Shown in pieces: positions 58,593 through 64,000 of a stretch of 64,000 bases of DNA. This stretch comes from Nitrobacter winogradskyi Nb-255 (GTDB lineage: Bacteria; Pseudomonadota; Alphaproteobacteria; Rhizobiales; Xanthobacteraceae). The notes under the pieces were generated by a model. It ran no database searches. It had not been told where the DNA came from and saw nothing but the letters and a program-made list of their open reading frames with translations. The stretch lies in the NCBI RefSeq assembly GCF_000012725.1, contig NC_007406.1, positions 2,012,001 to 2,076,000 on the forward strand, in the 5' to 3' direction. A program made the position numbers and the translations under genes. Each line of letters opens with the position of its first letter. The stretch's first letter is position 1.

Positions 58593-59195
58593 TCAGCGTT
58601 CGATGGTCCCAACTCGCCGGATCTTCTTCTGCAGAAGCAGAATTCCGTAGAGCAGCGCTTCCGCCGTCGGCGGACAGCCCGGCACGTAGATATCGACCGG
58701 CACGATTCGATCGCAACCTCGTACAACCGAATATGAGTAATGATAGTAGCCGCCGCCGTTGGCGCACGATCCCATCGAGATCACGTAACGCGGTTCCGGC
58801 ATCTGGTCGTAGACCTTGCGCAGCGCGGGGGCCATCTTGTTGGTCAGCGTTCCGGCGACGATCATCACATCCGACTGGCGCGGCGATGCCCGCGGCGCAA
58901 AGCCAAAACGCTCGACGTCATAACGCGGCATCGAAACCTGCATCATCTCGACCGCGCAGCAGGCGAGGCCGAAGGTCATCCACATCAGCGAACCGGTGCG
59001 CGCCCAGGTGATGAGATCGTCGGCGGCGGCGACGAAGAAACCCTTGTCGGACAGTTCGTGATTGACCTCGAGAAAGTACGGATCGCTAGCGCCGACCGGC
59101 CGGCCGGTGGCGGGATCCAGAATCGAGGTTCCCGCCGCGCCCGTGACGGTGCCGCCGGCGTAAGCGACCTTTGACGTGGGAGAGTTCAATCCCAT
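58593..59195 (-). CDS. nuoB: NADH-quinone oxidoreductase subunit B
   Basis: 200 residues from ATG 59195, overlapping nuoA by ten bases. It holds the terminal N2 cluster: [10 protein letters not shown] (about 70-79), [14 protein letters not shown] (about 134-147) and [14 protein letters not shown] (about 165-178). A short N-terminal extension of ~45 residues precedes the conserved core. Confidence 0.98.
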
Positions 59196-59551
59196 TCGAG
59201 AGCGCCTTTCTTCCATTCGTAGGCGAAACCGACCGTCAGCACCCCTAGAAACACCATCATCGACCAGAAGCCTGCCACACCGAGCTTGCCGAACGTGACC
59301 GCCCAAGGAAAGAGGAACGCAACTTCAAGGTCAAAAATGATGAAAAGAATCGCGACCAGATAAAATCTGACGTCGAATTTCATCCTCGCATCGTCGAATG
59401 CGTTGAACCCGCATTCGTAAGCCGAAAGCTTCTCCGGATCCGGCTGCTTGTATGCGACGATGAAGGGAGCGACCAGCAGCGCAACGCCAATCGCAGCCGC
59501 TATGCCGATAAACACCACAAGCGGAAGATAGTTCTGCAAAATGCCGCTCAT
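59186..59551 (-). CDS. nuoA: NADH-quinone oxidoreductase subunit A
   Basis: 121 residues with three membrane helices. [43 protein letters not shown] (about 40-82) is the family core. First gene of the operon nuoABCD-[methyltransferase]-EFGHIJKLMN-birA. Confidence 0.97.
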
Positions 59552-59615
59552 CGGCGCGCTTCCCCTCGCTGCGATTCTTTGCTCGCAGATTTTTGGATAT
59601 TGGAACTTTTGAGAG

Positions 59616-59644
59616 GCTTTAGCCTAGCAAAACAGGGGTGGCAA
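59616..59644 (-). promoter_or_regulatory. Candidate nuo operon promoter
   Basis: On the minus strand TTGCCA (59644-59639) and TAAAGC (59621-59616) are 17 bases apart. The -35 matches five of six consensus positions, the -10 only about three. An AGGCTTTAGCCT dyad (59614-59625) overlaps the -10 and could be a regulator site. The rest of the 59552-59869 gap shows nothing I recognise. Confidence 0.35.
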
Positions 59645-59869
59645 GATAGCCTATTTTGACGCACCCGAAACGGAGACTTTGCGGCTTGACATCGAAGCCT
59701 GGAACAGCGCCGGGCGGGCCGCCTCGCTGCCCCTCGTCCATTGACCCACAAGCCTGAAAAATCCGGTCCGATGAAACCATTTCAGAAGTCCCGCGAAGCC
59801 GTGCTGAAACAAACCGGCTGTATTGCTCTTGCCTGCAAACCAAGAAACGCCGCGAAGCGGAGGCAAACA

Positions 59870-60064
59870 ATGAACCATTCGATCCAAAGCGCAGACCGCG
59901 CCACCCATGTGAAGATCGTGATTGTCGCGCTTGTCGCAGGCGCCGTGCTGACAGCTTTCGGGACTTCCCTTCGCCCGAGCACCGACTTCGTCCAGACCGT
60001 TCAGGTGGTCAAGGCCGGGCAGCCGACGATGGTCTCCAGCTCGGGAGCGTCGGTCGTGAGATGA
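59870..60064 (+). CDS. Hypothetical 64-residue membrane protein
   Basis: Start ATG 59870 with CGGAGG at 59858-59863, a strong ribosome-binding site. A polar N-terminus (MNHSIQSADRATH) precedes one hydrophobic segment (about 15-33, VKIVIVALVAGAVLTAFGT) and a Ser/Val-rich tail (…STDFVQTVQVVKAGQPT…). Either a membrane-anchored periplasmic peptide or, less likely, a secreted one. Divergent from nuoA. An upstream in-frame ATG at 59741 would precede the ribosome-binding site by 43 codons and is rejected. Function unknown. Confidence 0.65.
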   Translation: MNHSIQSADRATHVKIVIVALVAGAVLTAFGTSLRPSTDFVQTVQVVKAGQPTMVSSSGASVVR

Positions 60065-60118
60065 TCCGGCGTCTGGCGGGATCATCCATCATAAGCGTTT
60101 GATTTGGTTAAGCTTCCA

Positions 60119-60163
60119 AAGCGTTTTCGAGTGACGTCGACGACATGCTCGCTCGAGAACGTT
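60119..60163. repeat. Mosaic palindromic element, copy 11
   Basis: AAGCGTTTTCGAGTGA and TCGCTCGAGAACGTT arms around a GACATG loop. Stem of the main module only, lying between the two small ORFs. Confidence 0.7.
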
Positions 60164-60257
60164 CTCGCCGCATCTCATTGCGCGCGGCTCCCGCTGTCTT
60201 GCGTTCAGCGCCCGCGCTTCTAAATCGTCCCCTATCCGAAAAGGAAAGGAGGACGAC

Positions 60258-60539
60258 ATGAAGCTCTTTGCATCAATCCTTCTTGCCGCGGGTACGATGA
60301 CGTCTGCGGCAAGCGCGCTGCCAGTTCCACCAGCGCCGAAAGTTCCAGGCGCCATCACGCAGGTCGGTTGGGCCTGCGGCCCGGGATGGCATCTCACCCC
60401 ATGGGGCAATTGCGCCCCGAACCGGCCATTCTATCGGCCATGGGGCTATTGGGGAGGTTACTGGGGCCCACCCCGCTTCTTTGCGCCACGACCTTATTGG
60501 CGACCGTGGCCTCCCCCTCGGTATTGGCGACGCTGGTAG
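60258..60539 (+). CDS. Small secreted Trp/Pro-rich protein (GCG_CRPN-like)
   Basis: 93 residues. A signal peptide (MKLFASILLAAGTMTSAASA) precedes a mature part. It has WACGPGWHLTPWGNCAPNRPFY (about 38-59), then aromatic Trp/Tyr/Pro/Gly repeats (WGYWGGYWGPP, PYWRPWPPPRYWRRW). The CGPGWH…GxCxPN pattern matches a motif found before repeats in many small rhizobial exported proteins. AAGGAGG (60245-60251) is the ribosome-binding site. An intrinsic terminator follows directly. Role unknown. Confidence 0.8.
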   Translation: MKLFASILLAAGTMTSAASALPVPPAPKVPGAITQVGWACGPGWHLTPWGNCAPNRPFYRPWGYWGGYWGPPRFFAPRPYWRPWPPPRYWRRW

Positions 60540-60546
60540 GTTATGG

Positions 60547-60570
60547 AGCCCGGCCTTTGGCCGGGCTTTT
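60547..60570 (+). terminator. Intrinsic terminator
   Basis: AGCCCGGCC-TTT-GGCCGGGCT followed by TTT: a perfect 9-bp GC-rich stem starting seven bases after the stop of the Trp/Pro-rich protein gene. Confidence 0.9.
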
Positions 60571-60673
60571 CTCAGCGCACGGTTCGAGAAGTCGCCGCTC
60601 CCCATCAATGCCACGCCACAGCCGGCAGGACGGCCTTCCTGGCCGCCCGAGGACCATTCCCCGCCCGGCCTCT

Positions 60674-60871
60674 CTACGCGCGCACCAGCCAGAACTCGAC
60701 CGCCGTCGCAACGGCGATCGCAAACGCGACGCCTCCCGCCAGGACCCAGTAGACTGGATATTTTTGCTTGAAGGCCGTCACGCCGCGCCGCCATGCAACG
60801 CCCATCAGGATGAAAGCGGAAATCAGCAGCAACGGCAGCGAGGATGTGGGGACAAAGGATAGATCGAGCAT
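60674..60871 (-). CDS. Hypothetical small membrane protein
   Basis: 65 residues with two hydrophobic segments (about 12-27, LPLLLISAFILMGVAW, and 42-63, VYWVLAGGVAFAIAVATAVEFW). ATG 60871 abuts the stop of the DUF2798 gene with no gap, so the two are co-translated. No family recognised. Confidence 0.6.
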   Translation of the reverse strand: MLDLSFVPTSSLPLLLISAFILMGVAWRRGVTAFKQKYPVYWVLAGGVAFAIAVATAVEFWLVRA

Positions 60872-61111
60872 TCAGCCAGCGCAATCATCACGCGTAAGAT
60901 GGACAGCGATAAATTGAATCACCGGCGCGGCGAACAAAACCGCGGGTAGCATAATCGCCCAGGACACGACCCAGGAAATCAGCCAGTTGTACAGGAACCG
61001 CCCGCTTCCCCAGAGGGAAATGCTTGCGATAGCGGCAGCGATAAAGCTCGTGAGTCCGGCCTGAATAACCCCAAAGACGAAATGGCAATATCGCCGCGGG
61101 ATTCCCAGCAT
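60872..61111 (-). CDS. DUF2798-family membrane protein
   Basis: 79 residues. GIPRRYCHFVFGVIQAGLTSFIAAAIAS (about 3-30) and SWVVSWAIMLPAVLFAAPVIQ (about 46-66) are the DUF2798 hallmarks: two membrane helices with conserved Gln and Ser. First of a two-gene operon with the 65-residue protein. Function unknown. Confidence 0.8.
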   Translation of the reverse strand: MLGIPRRYCHFVFGVIQAGLTSFIAAAIASISLWGSGRFLYNWLISWVVSWAIMLPAVLFAAPVIQFIAVHLTRDDCAG

Positions 61112-61194
61112 TTTCAGCCTCCAAGCACGGACTGTTCAGAATCGCGCCAATTCCAGCAGGCGAGGCTGCTCGCTATCGAACGCTTCGCGCGCCT

Positions 61195-61254
61195 AGAGCA
61201 TTTTCCGGCGAAGTGGATACCGGTTCGCCGCAAGAAAATGCGACCAGACAACCA
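61195..61254. repeat. Mosaic palindromic element, copy 12
   Basis: CTAGAGCATTTTCCGGCGAAG, a TGGATACCGG loop, then TTCGCCGCAAGAAAATGCG. Nearly identical to the third module of the copy at 36396, in inverse orientation. It lies 53 bases 5' of the DUF2798 start codon, between the DUF2798 gene and tRNA-Asp. Confidence 0.85.
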
Positions 61255-61335
61255 TTTCCTCGAACTGCTCCGAAACCAAAGAGTCGGACCGGGAACTGAA
61301 GGGAGACGATAAGCCTAAGAAACCGGCCCGGAAAC

Positions 61336-61412
61336 TGGCGCGAGAGACGGGACTCGAACCCGCGGCCTCCGCCGTGACAGGGCGGCGCTCTAACCAACTG
61401 AGCTACTCCCGC
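61336..61412 (-). tRNA. tRNA-Asp (GTC)
   Basis: 77 bases on the minus strand. Acceptor GCGGGAG pairs with CTCTCGC with one G-T. D-arm AGCTCAGTTGGTTAGAGC. The anticodon stem CCGCC/GGCGG has loop CTGTCAC, giving GTC. The T-loop is GGTTCGAGTCC. Discriminator G and a genomically encoded CCA end follow. Confidence 0.97.
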
Positions 61413-61630
61413 GGACGCCGTGTATCCGCAATAGTGGAGAGGGCTTAAAGGCGAGACCTTTCCAAGTCAAGGCGGTTGCGGATCTCCTTCACTGGCAGGT
61501 CTTTCTGAGAGGACGATGTAAGAAACAGCTTGTTTACAGGCAAAATGGCGGGGTCGGCACCTCCCCGAATCAAACAAGGGCTGATACGCCTTGCTTTCCG
61601 TAAAACGGCAACGACGAGGAGAGCCATATC

Positions 61631-61930
61631 ATGGCGAAGAAGGCAGCGACCCCGAGCACCGTGACGCTCAAGCATCTCGCGGCGGCCCTGGCCGAGGACC
61701 ATGAATTGTCGAAGAAGGCCGCCGAGGCGATCCTGAGCGACATGGTCACGCGCATCACCAAGCATCTCAAGAAGGGTGATCGTATCCGCATTGTCGGCCT
61801 CGGCATTCTCCAGGTCCGCAAGCGCGCCGCCCGCAAGGGGCGTAATCCGGCCACTGGCGAGGAAATCCAGATCAAGGCTTCCAAGAAGGTCGCGTTCCGC
61901 GCCGCCAAAGAACTCAAGGAAGCCATCTGA
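61631..61930 (+). CDS. HU-family DNA-binding protein
   Basis: Histone-like DNA-bending protein. 99 residues starting MAKKAATPSTVTLKHLAAALAE. The helical dimerisation body (10-50) is followed by the arm GRNPATGEEIQIKASKKVAFRAAKELKEAI, with the conserved Pro (RNPxTGE) that inserts into the minor groove. GAGGAG lies just upstream. The N-terminal lead of ~8 residues is slightly longer than E. coli HU. Confidence 0.95.
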   Translation: MAKKAATPSTVTLKHLAAALAEDHELSKKAAEAILSDMVTRITKHLKKGDRIRIVGLGILQVRKRAARKGRNPATGEEIQIKASKKVAFRAAKELKEAI

Positions 61931-62082
61931 CCAGAATGCCGGGTCTAAAACACTCCGTTCAATCGCTGGAGGATTGGCCCGCATTCAACCGATAGCCCAC
62001 GCAAGGCCGGGATCACTCACCTGGCGAGGTTGATTCCATTGCCGATGTTGATTCCCTGCTTTACGGTCCCCCTGGATTCCCG

Positions 62083-63336
62083 ATGACCGCTCCCATGACG
62101 TTCCATCACACGGTAACGGAGCGCTTCCTTCGCTATGTCGTCATTGATACCCAGTCCGATCCGGCGTCTTCGAGTTATCCCTCCACCGAGAAGCAGAAGG
62201 ATCTCGGGCGTCTGCTGGTGAGCGAGTTACAGGAACTCGGCATCGCGGATGCTCATCTCGACTCGCACGGCTACGTGTATGCGACGCTTCCGGCGAACAG
62301 CTCGAAGCAGGTTCCGGTTATCTGCTTCTGTTCGCATATGGACACCTCGCCGGATTGTTCAGGAGCAAACGTCAAACCGCAGATCGTCCGGAACTATCGA
62401 GGCGGCGACATCCATCTCCGCGGCGATCCGTCGCAGATCATCCGCGCGGCGGATCATCCGGCGCTGGCTGATCAGGTCGGCAACGATATCATCACGTCGG
62501 ACGGCACCACGCTGCTCGGCGCCGACAACAAAGCCGGCGTTGCCGAAATCATGGATGCGGTTCAGGTCCTGCTCGCCAATCCGGAGGTCAGGCATGGCAC
62601 GATCAAAATCCTGTTCACGCCCGATGAGGAAATCGGACGCGGTGTCGATAAGGTCGACCTGAAAAAACTCGGCGCGGACTTCGCCTACACGGTCGACGGC
62701 GAGACCGCGGGTTATATCGAGGACGAGACGTTCTCGGCCGATGCCGCGCTTATTACCATCAAGGGAGTCAGCGCCCATCCCGGCTTCGCCAAGGGAAAGA
62801 TGGAACATGCGATCAAGATCGCGTCCCGCATCGTGGAACGGCTCCCCAGGAATGCCTGCTCGCCCGAGACGACCGACGGCCGCGAAGGCTTTCTGCACCC
62901 GACCGACATCAGCGGCACGCTCGAAAGCGCGACGCTGAGCCTCATCGTGCGCGATTTCACGGAAACGGGCCTGACTGAGAAGAAGATGCTGCTGGAGGAC
63001 ATCATCCGCGACATCATGGCGGACTTCCCACACTCGACCTGTCGGCTGGAAATTCAGCCGCAGTATCGCAACATGAAAGAGGTTGTGGATCGTCACCCCG
63101 AGGTTGTCGATAACGCGATGGAGGCGATCCGCCGCGCCGGTCTCGAACCGGTCAAAGGCAGCGTTCGCGGCGGCACGGACGGCTCGCGACTGTCATTCAT
63201 GGGACTTCCCTGTCCCAACATCTTCGCCGGCGAACACGCCTTCCACTCGCGCACCGAGTGGGTCAGCGTGCAAGACATGGAAGCTGCCGTGCGAACCATC
63301 GTGCACCTCGCCGCGATCTGGGAAGAACGCGCCTAG
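62083..63336 (+). CDS. pepT: Peptidase T (aminotripeptidase)
   Basis: Removes the N-terminal residue of tripeptides; an M20 zinc enzyme. 417 residues. Metal and catalytic residues: His85 and Asp87 (CSHMDTSPD), Asp148 (LLGADNKAG), Glu182-Glu183 (TPDEEIGRG), the dimerisation-domain motif VSAHPGFAKG (about 229-238), and the C-terminal His in GEHAFHSRTEWV. ATG 62083 is used; ATG 62095 is equally possible. The stop TAG lies in the CTAGATCGTTTTC end of a repeat element. Confidence 0.95.
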   Translation: MTAPMTFHHTVTERFLRYVVIDTQSDPASSSYPSTEKQKDLGRLLVSELQELGIADAHLDSHGYVYATLPANSSKQVPVICFCSHMDTSPDCSGANVKPQIVRNYRGGDIHLRGDPSQIIRAADHPALADQVGNDIITSDGTTLLGADNKAGVAEIMDAVQVLLANPEVRHGTIKILFTPDEEIGRGVDKVDLKKLGADFAYTVDGETAGYIEDETFSADAALITIKGVSAHPGFAKGKMEHAIKIASRIVERLPRNACSPETTDGREGFLHPTDISGTLESATLSLIVRDFTETGLTEKKMLLEDIIRDIMADFPHSTCRLEIQPQYRNMKEVVDRHPEVVDNAMEAIRRAGLEPVKGSVRGGTDGSRLSFMGLPCPNIFAGEHAFHSRTEWVSVQDMEAAVRTIVHLAAIWEERA

Positions 63337-63460
63337 ATCGTTTTCGAACGAAGCATGTCCTCGGGCTTGACCCGAGGATGGAATCCGGTTCGCGTGAAGA
63401 AAACGCGTCAGGTAAATATCATAGAGCATCGCTTCTGATTCCCTCAGAAGCGATGCTCTA
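63337..63460. repeat. Mosaic palindromic element, copy 13 (composite)
   Basis: TCGTTTTCGAACGAAGCATG, a CCTCGGGCTTGACCCGAGG hairpin insert, GGTTCGCGTGAAGAAAACGC, then a near-perfect AGAGCATCGCTTCTGA/TCAGAAGCGATGCTCT hairpin (63424-63459). It fills the gap between the convergent pepT and methyltransferase genes and may stop transcription from both sides. Confidence 0.9.
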
Positions 63461-63523
63461 TGGTGCGGTTGTCGCACGTAACGGCAGACGCCGACGACGC
63501 AGGCTTGCTTCTGCCCGAAAATG

Positions 63524-64000
63524 CTACAACGTGAGCATCGTATTGCTCCTCGTCGTCCCGGCGACCACGTACCCGCACTCCAGCATCAATGCGATGCAAT
63601 CCGTCGACCATTCCGAGCGCGACAAGTGCTCGATAACAATGGCCTGAGGCCACATCGATCGCGGCGCGTCCTTGAAAAACCCGACAAGAACCCGGTCTTC
63701 GTAACCCTCGACGTCGATCTTCAGCGCATGGACATGCCCGATGCCTGCACTCTCCAGAGCCTGCCGCAACCGAACCGAGCGCACCGTGATCGCATCCCTC
63801 GACGCGCCGGCGCTGACAACGTGGCTGGCCCCGAGATTGTTGCCATCCGTCGCGATCAGCAGATCACCTTCGCTCTCTCCTGCCGCCGCCTGCATCAGGT
63901 GGACGTTACGGGACCCGGATGCTTCGCGGTTGAACGACAGTCTCTCATAGGCGACCGGATGAGGCTCAATGGCGAGAACAATCCCTTCAGCGCCAACGTG
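63524..64000 (-). CDS. FkbM-family methyltransferase, C-terminal part (partial)
   Basis: The frame stays open to the window edge (at least 158 residues), so the 5' end is missing. VLAIEPHPVAYERLSFN (SAM-binding acidic motif), NVHLMQAAAG and HALKIDVEGYEDRVLVGFF match the FkbM methyltransferase domain. It is not a copy of the one in the nuo operon: the signature segments are similar but the surrounding sequence differs. FkbM enzymes usually act on sugars, polyketides or lipids; the substrate here is unknown. Confidence 0.85.
   Translation of the reverse strand, partial: HVGAEGIVLAIEPHPVAYERLSFNREASGSRNVHLMQAAAGESEGDLLIATDGNNLGASHVVSAGASRDAITVRSVRLRQALESAGIGHVHALKIDVEGYEDRVLVGFFKDAPRSMWPQAIVIEHLSRSEWSTDCIALMLECGYVVAGTTRSNTMLTL

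Noticed and set aside
61336-61412. tRNA-Asp as an integration site
   Set aside because: No integrase, no direct repeat of the tRNA 3' end and no foreign-looking block next to it.
1-64000. CRISPR arrays, insertion sequences, prophage genes
   Set aside because: No regularly spaced direct repeats of 25-40 bases, no transposase, integrase or phage structural protein was seen on either strand.

Overview
The window is high-GC alphaproteobacterial chromosome, almost certainly Nitrobacteraceae/Bradyrhizobiaceae (Nitrobacter, Rhodopseudomonas, Bradyrhizobium relatives). The evidence is the order trpDC-moaC-moeA-lexA, a GAAC-N7-GAAC LexA operator, a glutaminyl-tRNA synthetase beside gltX, DUF3551 and DUF1467 proteins, and the block rpsB-tsf-pyrH-frr-uppS-cdsA-dxr-rseP-bamA-lpxD-fabZ-lpxA-lpxI-lpxB. 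No phage, transposase, integrase or CRISPR array is visible.

Layout. 1-4.1 kb (+): end of trpD, trpC, moaC, moeA and lexA, then an AT-richer stretch with weak small ORFs. 4.8-8.9 kb (-): comEC and glnS. 9.1-12 kb (+): gltX and gltA. 12-27 kb (-): the envelope and translation block, read from rpsB down to lpxB. It covers ribosomal protein S2, EF-Ts, UMP kinase, ribosome recycling, isoprenoid and CDP-diacylglycerol precursors, the site-2 protease, outer-membrane assembly and lipid A synthesis. 27-36 kb (-): dnaE, a 33-codon SOS-controlled membrane microprotein, a zinc-ribbon protein, pyrF, lolD/lolC and proS, plus a DUF3551 secreted protein on +. 36.6-40.4 kb (-): a copper-acquisition cassette (DUF2946, TonB receptor, PCuAC chaperone, YcnI-like protein). 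40.6-44 kb (-): DUF1467, mce, rnj, birA. 44-59.6 kb (-): a complete 14-subunit nuoA-N complex I operon with an FkbM-family methyltransferase between nuoD and nuoE. 59.8-64 kb: small secreted and membrane proteins, tRNA-Asp, HU, pepT, and the 3' part of a second FkbM methyltransferase.

The most interesting find is on the minus strand at 30851-31014, immediately upstream of dnaE. A perfect GTTC-N7-GTTC LexA box lies inside an 18-bp -35/-10 spacer. It is followed by a strong Shine-Dalgarno and a 33-residue single-pass membrane protein. This matches the design of the Caulobacter SOS division inhibitor SidA, and the same window carries lexA with its own operator.

A second theme is a family of at least 13 mosaic palindromic intergenic elements. 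Their ends (CTATAG/CTAGAG/CTAAAG next to GCGTTTTC) supply the ribosome-binding region of moaC and moeA and overlap the stop codons of the DUF1467 gene, pepT and nuoK. Two copies flank the copper cassette.
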